From positions 1 to 31,827 of IMG/VR virus record IMGVR_UViG_3300009603_000035: a stretch of DNA of 31,827 nucleotides, one strand, 5' to 3'. The stretch's first letter is position 1. Every line of letters begins with the position of its first letter. The stretch is from a virus. Both the position numbers and the translations under genes were made by a program. Below, piece by piece: positions 22,823 through 30,210 of the stretch. Below the pieces are notes generated by a model. The model did no database searches and was not told the origin of the DNA. It was given only the letters and a program-made list of their open reading frames with translations.

Positions 22823-22975
22823 ATGGTTAATTTAAAACACTGGGTATGTAGATTAAAGGGACACCAGGCAGATCCTCCCCTTATAGAAGTGTGGGAGGCT
22901 AATAATTCAATGCAGAAAAGTGTTTTTCTTTGTAGACGCTGTTTTATACAGATAGGAGAAAAGCCCTATGCCTAA
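22823..22975 (+). CDS. small zinc-finger-like protein (DUF1660-like)
   Basis: A 50-residue protein with C9-x4-H14 (WVCRLKGHQ) and C37-x2-C40 (FLCRRCF), a likely single zinc site. The arrangement resembles small phage DUF1660-type proteins, though that is recalled from pattern rather than tested. No ribosome site; an AGTATAATA motif ends a few bases upstream. It overlaps the next gene by eight bases. Confidence 0.6.
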   Translation: MVNLKHWVCRLKGHQADPPLIEVWEANNSMQKSVFLCRRCFIQIGEKPYA

Positions 22976-23486
22976 TCAAGAGTATTATCAAGACGAAGAA
23001 GAAATCTTATCTGAAGTTAAATTATTAACATTAACAGAAAACGAATTACTATATCTAAGTGATTCAATAACGTTATTAATGGAACACACCCCTGAACACG
23101 GTAAGATGCATATACCTGCCAGACAATTAATGCCTAGTGCTGGCGTTCCAGTACCAGTAGATTTAATTCAAACAATTGGTCTGGGAGTCTTAATTGCTAC
23201 AGATCCGGTTAACACATCTCAAGAAGCCACACTTTCTTTTAATATAGCAGATTTATATCTACTCAGAGAATGTTGTCAGTCTTTTGTGAAGATAAATAAG
23301 GAATTAGTAGGATACAATCTTTTACGTAAAATATACACAGCAATATTAGCTGATAGTATGGAAGAAAGGAGTTTTATAGATAACTTAACCAGTGGGATAG
23401 ATTTTAGTTTACAGAATTTCCAAGAAGTAAAAAGTTTTAAAGAATTAGAGAAGTCAAAAGAACAGAAAGATGACACAACACAATAA
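22968..23486 (+). CDS. hypothetical protein
   Basis: A 172-residue protein with AGGAG upstream of ATG. The N-terminus is acidic, the middle holds TPEHGKMHIPARQL and a possible core strand PVDLIQTIGLGVLIAT, and helical sequence follows (IADLYLLRECCQSFVKINKEL). It ends in a charged tail. There is no recognisable motif. It overlaps both neighbours and belongs to a run of small genes between the two regulatory regions at 22.6 and 24.4 kb. Confidence 0.7.
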   Translation: MPNQEYYQDEEEILSEVKLLTLTENELLYLSDSITLLMEHTPEHGKMHIPARQLMPSAGVPVPVDLIQTIGLGVLIATDPVNTSQEATLSFNIADLYLLRECCQSFVKINKELVGYNLLRKIYTAILADSMEERSFIDNLTSGIDFSLQNFQEVKSFKELEKSKEQKDDTTQ

Positions 23487-23850
23487 TATACCGAACCCCC
23501 AGACAATTGAAGAATGTTTGCAAATACAAGCTCATTTTATAGGGATACCCAAAATCACCAAGAAAAACTATAGGGAGTTCCACAGAAGGGGAAAAACCTT
23601 ACAGATTTTAAATCTTGGTTGGGTAACAAAAGATGTAGATTCGTCTATGGAGAAGGGACATGGAAGGATGCCTTCTCTTAAAGAAGTTGAAGATAATATA
23701 AATTTTGAGGAGTCGACAGCCCCCCACTTTGATAAGACTAAGTGGAAAAACGCTTTACATGACGTGCTTAACATGATAACAGATAATCTTATTACTGAAG
23801 AGAATAAACCAACTACGGAAACTCCAGATAAAGCAGAATATCCCCACTAG
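23470..23850 (+). CDS. hypothetical protein
   Basis: A 126-residue hydrophilic protein overlapping the previous gene by 17 bases. It has a basic segment ITKKNYREFHRRGKTL, a GHGRMPSLKEVEDNI motif and a helical C-terminus with an acidic/Pro-rich tail. Only A-rich sequence precedes the ATG. I recognise no family and infer no function. Confidence 0.62.
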   Translation: MTQHNNIPNPQTIEECLQIQAHFIGIPKITKKNYREFHRRGKTLQILNLGWVTKDVDSSMEKGHGRMPSLKEVEDNINFEESTAPHFDKTKWKNALHDVLNMITDNLITEENKPTTETPDKAEYPH

Positions 23851-23859
23851 AGGATTAAT

Positions 23860-24132
23860 ATGGATTCGTTTGTATTAGGTACTTTATTAGTTAGTATATG
23901 TTTAGGAAGCCTCACTTTATTCCTAACCTGGATAAATTGGAGAATTTTAAAGATTTCGGAAAATATCCTAAATATTAGTATCAAAATGCTTGAAGAAACC
24001 ATCATAATTAGAAAAGAAACGATTTTAATTAAAGAGATATCTGAAGATGTTTTAGTTGAAAGTATAAGATTAAGGAAGGCTTTAGGAGATCCGGAAGAAG
24101 AAACCGCAAAAATGGATAAGCAGACTAAATGA
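23860..24132 (+). CDS. membrane-anchored coiled-coil protein
   Basis: A 90-residue protein with an N-terminal membrane segment (residues 4-27, FVLGTLLVSICLGSLTLFLT) and a charged helix with regular Ile/Leu spacing (ISENILNISIKMLEETIIIR), probably a coiled coil. An AGAGGA site lies upstream. It overlaps the next gene by four bases. The topology parallels the two anchored paralogs at 21.5-22.6 kb, without clear sequence similarity. Confidence 0.68.
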   Translation: MDSFVLGTLLVSICLGSLTLFLTWINWRILKISENILNISIKMLEETIIIRKETILIKEISEDVLVESIRLRKALGDPEEETAKMDKQTK

Positions 24133-24356
24133 CATTATCTAAGCAACAACCTAAAGTAAACATATACATACTAAAACCTTTTCCAGAAATAATAAAAGCT
24201 TGGTTTTTAAACGAGAAAAATTTCATAAATATGAATTTAACTTATATAGCAGATATAGCTGTGAGTTTAGCTATGGAATATAGCTTTGTTAATGATACTA
24301 TATCCAGATTAAAGGGATATGGTTTAAAAGACGCAAAAGATTTCATAGTAATTTAA
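24129..24356 (+). CDS. hypothetical small protein
   Basis: A 75-residue protein whose ATG overlaps the previous stop. Mixed helices with an aromatic middle (FPEIIKAWFLNEKNFINMNL) and a C-terminal segment ISRLKGYGLKDAKDFIVI. No metal or catalytic motif. It ends the 22.6-24.4 kb unit; a promoter region follows. Confidence 0.6.
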   Translation: MTLSKQQPKVNIYILKPFPEIIKAWFLNEKNFINMNLTYIADIAVSLAMEYSFVNDTISRLKGYGLKDAKDFIVI

Positions 24357-24377
24357 TAAAACTCACCCCAACACCAC

Positions 24378-24423
24378 TTGACATCCCCTTTAGTTCCATG
24401 ATACTTTAATTAATATTAATTAA
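24378..24423 (+). promoter_or_regulatory. TTGACA promoter with 18-bp perfect palindrome
   Basis: A perfect -35 TTGACA (24378-24383) lies 18 bases before TACTTT (24402-24407), which is weak but preceded by TG as in an extended -10. Immediately after it, 24406-24423 is a perfect 18-base palindrome (TTAATTAAT/ATTAATTAA) covering the expected transcription start, a likely operator. AAGGAG for the next gene begins right behind it. Confidence 0.5.
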
Positions 24424-24437
24424 GGAGAGTATTGAGT

Positions 24438-24629
24438 ATGGATAGATTATTCGGTAACCCAGAACATCCCCCTAGAGATGAGGATATACCAGTAATTGTG
24501 CATGATAATGATAAACCATTAATGATGCCAGCTAATATTTTATCCTTAGCATTAGAACGAGGTTGGTTAAAGGGAAAGGAACAGATGGATAAAGGAGGTT
24601 CACTGACACACAACAACGTACCAAATTAG
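24438..24629 (+). CDS. hypothetical small protein, first gene of accessory operon
   Basis: A 63-residue protein. I chose ATG 24438, ten bases after AAGGAG; a TTG at 24432 is too close to that site. The sequence has a Pro/acidic start (NPEHPPRDEDIPVIVHDNDK) and one helix (PANILSLALERGWLKGKEQM). No family recognised. Being first behind a promoter with an operator-like palindrome, it could be an early regulator or host-interaction protein, by context only. Confidence 0.6.
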   Translation: MDRLFGNPEHPPRDEDIPVIVHDNDKPLMMPANILSLALERGWLKGKEQMDKGGSLTHNNVPN

Positions 24630-24681
24630 TTAATAAAAACAATGAAAAAGAAAAGATAAGATTATTTAAAGGAGAGTAAAG

Positions 24682-25698
24682 ATGATTACAGCACGGAAAC
24701 AATGGAATAGAACACAAACACAAAAATTAGAATTGGGGGATGAATTTATCCTGCCAGAAATAAATGGGAAAACCATCACAGGAATTGTCCAGGAAATTTC
24801 TCCTAGAGAAGCAGAGTATCTATTAAAAACTTCGGTAGGGAACAGGGGAACCAAAATAAATAGTTTGGGCAGACTAATAGAAGATATGGAAAGAGATGAG
24901 TATTTGGAGCATATTTTTGATCCAATTAGAATTTCAACCGAAGGTAGATTGCTGGATGGGCATCATAGGTTAGAAGCAATTAAAGAGTCAGGAGTTCCGC
25001 AAATTTTGCTTTGTTTGTATGGCTATACTATGGATGATATGGTTGTGTTTGATCAAAATAAAAATCGGACAACAGCAGATAACATGAAAATACAGGGGAA
25101 GGCTTATATTACCGAAAGAGCTTCTATCATAAAATGGATTTACTCAATGTTATATGATGCGGATCTGAGAGGATCGAATGCTAAAGGACCTAATAGAGCT
25201 ATAGTGCCTGGAAACAAGGACGCACAACGTATCAGTGATTACTTTTCAGGTGATGTGTGGCGATCTCAGATTTTGTGGTATAAAAATAATGTAAAAAGTT
25301 ATTATAAACTCTCAATAGGGCCTATTATTGCCGCAAAACTTTTGTATGACATTGTAAATCCCGAAGTGAGTGGAGATTTTTGGGATGGCGTGTTCCTTGG
25401 AAAAGATAACACTTATTTAGATGAGAATAAAGGTGATGCGAGAAACGCACTCCACACCAAACTTGTTAACGTGTCTAACCTAGATGATCCTAGTAGTATT
25501 CATAAAACTGACAGATATGCTTTAATAAAATGGATTCATTTTGCATGGATGAAGTTTGAAACAGGTCAACCAGTTCAACGAATGTCTGTACACAAACACA
25601 TTTATGATAGGGCTTGGATTGATATGCGTTTATTAGCCAAAAAACATTTTGTTATAGATTTCGGACAAAATAACTATTCCGGAAAGGTGTTACCTTAA
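24682..25698 (+). CDS. ParB-like N-terminal domain protein
   Basis: A 338-residue protein. Residues 35-105 match the ParB/sulfiredoxin-type fold: EISPREAEYLL, SLGRLIEDMERDEY, DPIRISTEGRLLDGHHRLEAI, with the nucleotide-binding GHHR at 93-96. Some relatives act as CTPases in segregation, others as nucleases or regulators of DNA modification. The helical C-terminal two thirds, ending in a Trp-rich section (ALIKWIHFAWMKFETGQPVQ), replaces the usual ParB dimer domain. AAGGAGAG precedes ATG. It could guide or partner the methyltransferase 3 kb downstream, which is speculation. Confidence 0.8.
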   Translation: MITARKQWNRTQTQKLELGDEFILPEINGKTITGIVQEISPREAEYLLKTSVGNRGTKINSLGRLIEDMERDEYLEHIFDPIRISTEGRLLDGHHRLEAIKESGVPQILLCLYGYTMDDMVVFDQNKNRTTADNMKIQGKAYITERASIIKWIYSMLYDADLRGSNAKGPNRAIVPGNKDAQRISDYFSGDVWRSQILWYKNNVKSYYKLSIGPIIAAKLLYDIVNPEVSGDFWDGVFLGKDNTYLDENKGDARNALHTKLVNVSNLDDPSSIHKTDRYALIKWIHFAWMKFETGQPVQRMSVHKHIYDRAWIDMRLLAKKHFVIDFGQNNYSGKVLP

Positions 25699-25772
25699 TG
25701 TCTAAACAAGTTACCTACCCTAAATGTAGAGGCTGGATATGTAACGAAGGCATAGGAGAACAAAATGAATGA
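25698..25772 (+). CDS. possible 24-residue peptide
   Basis: ATG overlaps the ParB-like stop (TAATG), and the stop overlaps the next ATG. The peptide MSKQVTYPKCRGWICNEGIG has two Cys. The tight overlap at both ends suggests translation as part of the operon, but the length is so short that chance is equally likely. It has no separate ribosome site. Confidence 0.3.
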   Translation: MSKQVTYPKCRGWICNEGIGEQNE

Positions 25773-25965
25773 GGTCGACGTAGATGAGATTATAAAAACC
25801 ATCAAAGACATTATTTATATAGAAGATTTAAAAAGGCAATCCGTACCTCGTATAGCTGGGAAGGGGCGGTTAGATTCCTTAAAAATCCTACAAGAATTAG
25901 AATCACAACTCCTAAAGAGATTTGAGAGTTTTAAAGTTGAGGAGAGTAATGGGGAAACAAAATAA
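25765..25965 (+). CDS. hypothetical helical protein
   Basis: A 66-residue charged helical protein with GGAG seven bases before ATG. SLKILQELESQLLKRFESF is probably amphipathic. The segment AGKGRLD is encoded by a GGAAGGGG octamer at 25859, the first exact copy I found in the window. It overlaps the next gene by 17 bases. Unknown function. Confidence 0.6.
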   Translation: MNEVDVDEIIKTIKDIIYIEDLKRQSVPRIAGKGRLDSLKILQELESQLLKRFESFKVEESNGETK

Positions 25966-26155
25966 ATGTTCAAAATGCCAAGGATTTTTATTCCTGGAAA
26001 CAGATAATAATGGTAAGTATTATAAATGTTTAAATTGTGGTTTCTATGACAATATATATTTTAATATTGGTATTCAAACCGTAAAGCAGTTATCTAAGAG
26101 AATCGCAGTTCAACCCACATCAAAATGGGGTTTAAATTATAAAGGAAATAAGTAA
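25949..26155 (+). CDS. zinc-ribbon protein
   Basis: A 68-residue protein with a four-Cys ribbon, CSKCQGFLFLETDNNGKYYK followed by CLNCG, and a C-terminal tail without obvious fold. I chose ATG 25949 after GGAG; a longer in-frame start at 25922 lacks support. It stops directly before the next ATG. Such single ribbons often bind nucleic acid or act as protein adaptors. Confidence 0.7.
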   Translation: MGKQNKCSKCQGFLFLETDNNGKYYKCLNCGFYDNIYFNIGIQTVKQLSKRIAVQPTSKWGLNYKGNK

Positions 26156-26452
26156 ATGACAATAGCAACAGATAGAATATTAAAGTATAAGGAAAACAAT
26201 CCGACAGCTAGTTTAAGATCTATAGGGAAGGCAGTAGAAACTTCTCATGAGTACGTTAGATTAGTATTAAAACAACACGATATAAGTACCCAGTATGTGA
26301 GAAATGAACGTGTATATTGCGCTATAGATGATTGTAATAATGTATTATCCACATATCAAAAGAGACATACTAAAATGTGTACTATTTGTAGAAGGCGCTT
26401 ATTAAGAATACAAAAAGCACAAAGAGATTTTATTTTTTCCGATGGTAAGTAG
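26156..26452 (+). CDS. HTH plus zinc-finger DNA-binding protein
   Basis: A 98-residue protein. Residues 16-45 form a helix-turn-helix (TASLRSIGKAVETSHEYVRL), resembling the Resolvase/Sigma-4-type HTH, followed by YCAIDDC and MCTIC cysteine pairs, likely one zinc site, and a basic tail RRRLLRIQKAQR. Probably a transcription regulator. It begins immediately after the preceding stop and is in the early-type zinc-ribbon run. Confidence 0.75.
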   Translation: MTIATDRILKYKENNPTASLRSIGKAVETSHEYVRLVLKQHDISTQYVRNERVYCAIDDCNNVLSTYQKRHTKMCTICRRRLLRIQKAQRDFIFSDGK

Positions 26453-26456
26453 TAAG

Positions 26457-26615
26457 ATGGAAATAAGAAACGATTCATTTGAAAATCCTCAAACCATTAA
26501 TTGTCCAAATGATAGATGTGAAGAGGAAATTAAAGAAACGGATACAAAATGCCCCACTTGTTTTTGTGATGTTAGGGGAGTAATAAAGGCAAAGGAGTTA
26601 TTATTATGGGATTAG
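26457..26615 (+). CDS. zinc-ribbon protein
   Basis: A 52-residue protein with C16-x4-C21 (INCPNDRCEEE) and C32-x2-C35 (KCPTCFC), a four-Cys zinc ribbon. There is no strong ribosome site beyond GTAAG, and it begins two bases after the previous stop, so coupling is likely. It overlaps the next gene by ten bases. Too short to place in a family. Confidence 0.62.
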   Translation: MEIRNDSFENPQTINCPNDRCEEEIKETDTKCPTCFCDVRGVIKAKELLLWD

Positions 26616-26803
26616 ATTTTTCTCAGCTTGACCCACAGATAGAAGAATGGGTGAAGAGGTTGAAGGAAGAGGAAGATAATAAGATACATGAGAAGGAGGC
26701 GGATTGGAAGACATGTGGGGAGTGTGGAGAACTTAGATATCAGGATGCTAGAGTCGAAGGTGGTCTAAAGTGTGGGCATTGTACTTATGAGGGAATGTCA
26801 TAA
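26606..26803 (+). CDS. zinc-ribbon protein
   Basis: A 65-residue protein with an acidic helical N-terminus (QIEEWVKRLKEEEDNKIHEK) and a C-terminal ribbon CGECGELRYQDARVEGGLKC followed by GHC, i.e. CxxC...CxxC. AAAGGAG precedes ATG. Its stop overlaps the next ATG. Similar layout to its neighbours but no obvious sequence identity beyond the cysteines. Confidence 0.68.
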   Translation: MGLDFSQLDPQIEEWVKRLKEEEDNKIHEKEADWKTCGECGELRYQDARVEGGLKCGHCTYEGMS

Positions 26804-27027
26804 TGGAAGATATTAATGAAGGATATATAAAGGTAACTGTGGAATATGAATTTCCTAAAAAGTATACTCCTCCACGCGACTCAAATTTAAATGGTGAATG
26901 GCCTAGAGAAAATTGGGAAGAAGGGGATTTAAATTGGAATGAAATTCTAAAAGATGTTGTTTATAGAAGATCCATAAAAGTGGAGAAAGATAAGAAAACA
27001 TTATTTACCAAGTTAATGTTAACGTAG
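26803..27027 (+). CDS. hypothetical protein
   Basis: A 74-residue protein, TAATG-coupled to the preceding gene with GAGGGA upstream. It has a beta-like start (GYIKVTVEYEFPKKYTPP), a Trp-rich acidic middle (GEWPRENWEEGDLNWNEIL) and a final basic strand. No Cys. Unknown function. Confidence 0.62.
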   Translation: MEDINEGYIKVTVEYEFPKKYTPPRDSNLNGEWPRENWEEGDLNWNEILKDVVYRRSIKVEKDKKTLFTKLMLT

Positions 27028-27040
27028 GAAAGATAGAAAA

Positions 27041-27271
27041 ATGCGCGAAGTACCATCAAAAATATTAAGGAAGCGTTTGCTAACTATAATGGTAGATGAT
27101 TTTTGGGAAGCTAAAGAAAGAGAATTAAATGCCAACATCTACGATATCACCACCACAAAAACCCAGGTGACGCAATACATTAAAAAGTTAAGGGAGAGGT
27201 GGGAAGACGTAGAGTTGTTTTGGAAGGACTATGCTTTGTATTGGGAAGGAAGGGGTTATAGTAATGGTTAA
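27041..27271 (+). CDS. hypothetical helical protein
   Basis: A 76-residue charged, Trp-rich helical protein (FWEAKERELNANIYDITT; YIKKLRERWEDVELFWKDY). GGAAAG precedes the start. Its 3' end (EGRGYSNG) is encoded by a GGAAGGGG octamer at 27248 that also serves as the ribosome site of the next gene. Unknown function. Confidence 0.62.
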   Translation: MREVPSKILRKRLLTIMVDDFWEAKERELNANIYDITTTKTQVTQYIKKLRERWEDVELFWKDYALYWEGRGYSNG

Positions 27272-27485
27272 GGACGGGGAGATAATAGATATATCCCAGT
27301 ACAGGAATACAGAACAGATGGAAGACTGGCAGGAGGACATGAGACATCCAATAGAGGCACTTATAGATGCCAGAAGAGACCAGGCTACTACCTTTAATTA
27401 TTTAGAAGCTTTAGATGTAATACATCTTAAGATGAATACTTTAGAGAACAGGATAAAGGCTTTGGAAGAGGGAAGGGGGGATTAG
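27264..27485 (+). CDS. hypothetical coiled-coil protein
   Basis: A 73-residue protein. I chose ATG 27264, nine bases after GGAAGGGG. It has a beta-like N-terminus (MVKDGEIIDISQYR) and a C-terminal coiled coil (LDVIHLKMNTLENRIKALEE). The last codons (GRGD) contain another GGAAGGGG copy at 27471. It overlaps the previous gene by eight bases. Unknown function. Confidence 0.62.
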   Translation: MVKDGEIIDISQYRNTEQMEDWQEDMRHPIEALIDARRDQATTFNYLEALDVIHLKMNTLENRIKALEEGRGD

Positions 27486-27489
27486 AGAT

Positions 27490-27777
27490 ATGATGTTCCA
27501 TACTCGTTGTACTTGTCGAACCTGCTGGAGAGATGCTTTCTGTAGACACCAACAGGATGAATTCTTATATAACAATATTGAAGACATGAGTCAGGCACAC
27601 CGAGAACTACATTACAACACAATCAATTTATTTTCTGATGGTGATATATGTAATGTGAAAGTTTGTTCGTTTTGTGATGCTATAACTAAACACTGTACTA
27701 ATTCAGATGAATGTATCTACAGAAGAGGTTATGAAATATGGGATTCATCATTGGAGGAGGATGGGGTAGTTGCCTAA
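27490..27777 (+). CDS. Cys-rich probable zinc-binding protein
   Basis: A 95-residue protein with two cysteine clusters: CTCRTCWRDAFCRH (C7, C9, C12, C18, H20) and CNVKVCSFCDAITKHC with further Cys in NSDEC. This could hold two zinc sites. The G-rich run at 27471-27480 precedes the start. Its end is followed by 54 A-rich bases before the next gene. No family recognised. Confidence 0.68.
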   Translation: MMFHTRCTCRTCWRDAFCRHQQDEFLYNNIEDMSQAHRELHYNTINLFSDGDICNVKVCSFCDAITKHCTNSDECIYRRGYEIWDSSLEEDGVVA

Positions 27778-27831
27778 CTACACCAAAAATAAATAAAGAA
27801 ATAATGATAATAGAAAAGAAGGAGCTAAGTA

Positions 27832-28572
27832 ATGACAAGACGTAAAACTCGCAATACCAGAGCGTCTTTGGATGCGATAGCCGCAATAGAGCGATTAAAA
27901 AAGAGTACCGGGATGACAAGTGCAGAGATATTGGATGATGCTTTAAAGAATTATTCAGAAGCGGATACTTCATCTCTATCTGAACAAAAAGCCTTTAAAC
28001 AATCGGTAATTGGGCAAGCATTAGAGACCCCATGGGTAAAAGATGCTATTGCAGCTATACCGCAGATTAACAACGATGAGAAGTTAAGGAAACAATACAG
28101 GGCTGAATTTCGTAAAGACCTTCAGGATGATCCTAGGTACATTAGGTTAGATAATACGAAACCACCAAATGTAATTATCGACGCTGCTATAGTAAGCCTG
28201 TGGAGAGATAAGCCCGGAGATAAATCTCGTAAAGATGTCCTCGAGTTTGTAATAAAACAGATGCAAGCTCCAACAATGGATATCCGACCTAATTGGCTAA
28301 GCCCAACATGGGCAACTTATCCCGGCACCAGTAAGTGGTTTGATTCTCATACGAAGTATAAAGGCAAGTTTGAGTTAACAGTGAATAACCGGATCAATGC
28401 CTTAATACGAAATCAGATTCTCGAACCCGTCAAAGGCTCCAGGGGTATGTATAAACTCTTTCGCAATCTTCTTCAGGATGAATGGGACAGAATTGATGGG
28501 ATACAAAAGTTGACTCCTCAAAGAGGGATAGTCATACCAAATTTTTGGAAGAGGACTAGGTTAGTTGCCTAA
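27832..28572 (+). CDS. probable DNA-binding protein, RHH-like N-terminus
   Basis: A 246-residue protein. Residues 10-45 look like a ribbon-helix-helix unit (TRASLDAIAAIERLKKSTG, then MTSAEILDDALKNY). The remainder has a helical part and a basic C-terminal half (NNRINALIRNQILEPVKGSR, MYKLFRNLL) that could be winged-helix. AAGGAG precedes ATG. It may be a repressor or regulator of the accessory genes. The last 100 residues are less AT-biased in codon use than nearby genes. Function is inferred from the N-terminal motif only. Confidence 0.68.
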   Translation: MTRRKTRNTRASLDAIAAIERLKKSTGMTSAEILDDALKNYSEADTSSLSEQKAFKQSVIGQALETPWVKDAIAAIPQINNDEKLRKQYRAEFRKDLQDDPRYIRLDNTKPPNVIIDAAIVSLWRDKPGDKSRKDVLEFVIKQMQAPTMDIRPNWLSPTWATYPGTSKWFDSHTKYKGKFELTVNNRINALIRNQILEPVKGSRGMYKLFRNLLQDEWDRIDGIQKLTPQRGIVIPNFWKRTRLVA

Positions 28573-28759
28573 GTATGAATATATATGTGACAACTGTGAG
28601 GAAGGGGTATTTTGGTTAAAGCAGTCTTTCAGTTCAAAGCCGGTAGCAGATTGCCCGAATTGTGGGAAGGCATGTAAAAGGAAAATCAGCCAGGTATCTG
28701 TAGTGTTTAAGGGATCCGGCTGGTATGTGAATGATAATAGAAAAGAAAAGGAAGAATAA
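28565..28759 (+). CDS. FmdB-like zinc-ribbon protein
   Basis: A 64-residue protein with the FmdB/CxxC_CxxC_SSSS pattern: MPKYEYICDNCEEGVFWLKQ, then DCPNCGKACKRKIS, then VVFKGSGWYVND. The TTG start at 28565 is chosen because the family begins MPxYEYxC; no ATG fits. It overlaps the previous stop by eight bases. Family members are small regulators or adaptors; the exact role in phages is unknown. A GGAAGGGG copy at 28600 encodes EEGV. Confidence 0.85.
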   Translation: MPKYEYICDNCEEGVFWLKQSFSSKPVADCPNCGKACKRKISQVSVVFKGSGWYVNDNRKEKEE

Positions 28760-28760
28760 A

Positions 28761-29657
28761 ATGAGTTATATTAAAAAAGCGGATGTAACAGGAAAAACTA
28801 AAGAAGTTTTAGATTCTGCACGAGACTTTAATTTTAAAGATCGTTTTGGCACAATTCCAAAATCAATAATGAAATTTAAAAAAACTGAAGAATTAATGTC
28901 ATTAATTAATTATGATAATTCTGAACTTGGAAAGATTGAAGGGAAAGCAGTTGCTAGAGGAGGTGGTTATGCAAAATCTATTAGATATTCAATATATAAC
29001 CCAGACCAAGCGCATTTTATCTTAGATTATTATACTAAACCAAATGACCTTATACTTGATCCATTCTGTGGTAGAGCTACAAGACCATTAGTTTCATTAT
29101 TTTTAAATAGGAGATATATTGGGTGTGATATTTCTAAAGAAACAGTAGAATTGAATAAGGAATTAATCATTGAAAAAATGCCCCATAAAAAAGAAAAGGT
29201 AGATTGGGGTATCCTTAATGAAGATGGGATTTATTTAAAAACGCTTGATAATAAAAAAGATTATGTTGATGGAATTTTTACTTGTCCCCCATATTATAAT
29301 ATTGAAAAATATGGTGGGGAAGTAGGAGATTTAAGCAGAAAATCCTATTCTTCATTTAATGACAGTATACAGATTTTATTTGAGACTCTATATAGATTAA
29401 TAAAACCTTCTAATTATAAAACACTTGAATTCCATCCAGTTATTTTAACTGTGGGATCAGTTAGGAAAGGGGCTTCTGGTTTAATAGATATGGATTATAT
29501 CTTTCAAAATATCGCTTTAAAGTGTGGTTTTGTATTACACGATAAATTATTTACAGAAAACATTACCCCAGGAGCTGGTTTTACTTTTAGGAGAAATTAT
29601 TGTTATTCTTATGTTACAAAAAATTTTGAAACAACTCTTATATTTTTAAAATATTAA
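28761..29657 (+). CDS. DNA methyltransferase (N4-cytosine/N6-adenine type)
   Basis: A 298-residue AdoMet-dependent enzyme. Motif I DPFCGR (residues 100-105) is followed by strand YIGCDISKETVELN, and motif IV is TCPPYYN (174-180); RYSIYNPDQAHFILDYY before motif I resembles motif X. The I-then-IV order and (T)CPPY fit an amino-methyltransferase, target not predictable. AAGGAAGA supports ATG 28761 over an in-frame ATG at 28731. Codon use is markedly AT-rich and it lacks GGAAGGGG copies, unlike the genes either side, hinting at later acquisition. It may protect phage DNA from host restriction. Confidence 0.88.
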   Translation: MSYIKKADVTGKTKEVLDSARDFNFKDRFGTIPKSIMKFKKTEELMSLINYDNSELGKIEGKAVARGGGYAKSIRYSIYNPDQAHFILDYYTKPNDLILDPFCGRATRPLVSLFLNRRYIGCDISKETVELNKELIIEKMPHKKEKVDWGILNEDGIYLKTLDNKKDYVDGIFTCPPYYNIEKYGGEVGDLSRKSYSSFNDSIQILFETLYRLIKPSNYKTLEFHPVILTVGSVRKGASGLIDMDYIFQNIALKCGFVLHDKLFTENITPGAGFTFRRNYCYSYVTKNFETTLIFLKY

Positions 29658-29658
29658 A

Positions 29659-29690
29659 TTGACAATGGATTTGATTTAGTTATGGATTAC
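29659..29690 (+). promoter_or_regulatory. possible promoter downstream of methyltransferase gene
   Basis: TTGACA at 29659-29664 begins right after the methyltransferase stop. The best -10 candidates are TATGGA at 29681 (16-base spacing) or TGGATT at 29683 (18-base spacing), both poor, so only the -35 box is convincing. It would drive the genes rich in GGAAGGGG. GAGGA for the next gene follows at once. Confidence 0.35.
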
Positions 29691-29701
29691 GAGGATACCA
29701 A

Positions 29702-29896
29702 ATGAAGAAAGTTAATGGAAGCATAGGAAGGGGCCACGAGGTAGGAGCCTATTCGTTAATGAGCTTTATAGTATGGGAAGGGGAGGAAGAGGAAGCGTGC
29801 CAGGCGTTAAAAGGTTTGGTGGGAAGGGTTAAAGTACAACAATTTAATAACTCAATTATGACAGGAGAGTACATTGCTGAAGTCTCTAATAAATAA
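29702..29896 (+). CDS. hypothetical small protein
   Basis: A 64-residue protein with GAGGA upstream. It is Gly-rich at the start (SIGRGHEVGAYSL), then has an acidic stretch (WEGEEEEACQAL) and a beta-like end (YIAEVSNK). Exact GGAAGGGG octamers at 29726 and 29776 encode GRG and WEG respectively, in different frames, and a variant lies at 29822. It overlaps the next gene by 23 bases. Function unknown. Confidence 0.58.
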   Translation: MKKVNGSIGRGHEVGAYSLMSFIVWEGEEEEACQALKGLVGRVKVQQFNNSIMTGEYIAEVSNK

Positions 29897-30209
29897 TCTC
29901 TTAGGAAGGGGAAGGAACAAACAACCTTGGGAAGGGGAGGAAGAGGAGGAGGTTATAGTATTCACGGCTAGTGAGGGAGGGAAGGAATGGAAAAGGGATA
30001 ATATTCTAATCGTAGACAAGGGGATTACCGGCTGCTTAGTATACATATATAACCAAGATGAAATAACTTCTCTATGGCCTGAAGAGCTATATTTAAGAGC
30101 ACATGAAGATACAATCATATGTGACGTTCCCAACCTAGTTGTGTTAAGGGAATTTCTTACAAGACTTTATAACGACAGACCGCCAAGATTCTATACAGGG
30201 AATTATTAA
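29874..30209 (+). CDS. hypothetical protein, probable TTG start
   Basis: A 111-residue protein. The TTG at 29874 follows AGGAGAG (29863-29869) by four bases; no ATG is available near the start of the frame. N-terminal residues are basic and low complexity (LGRGRNKQPWEGEEEEE), partly due to GGAAGGGG copies at 29904 and 29930; the rest (NILIVDKGITGCLVYIYNQD, EELYLRAHEDTIICDVPNLV) looks like an alpha/beta fold. Unrecognised. Confidence 0.6.
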   Translation: MLKSLINNLLGRGRNKQPWEGEEEEEVIVFTASEGGKEWKRDNILIVDKGITGCLVYIYNQDEITSLWPEELYLRAHEDTIICDVPNLVVLREFLTRLYNDRPPRFYTGNY

Positions 30210-30210
30210 T

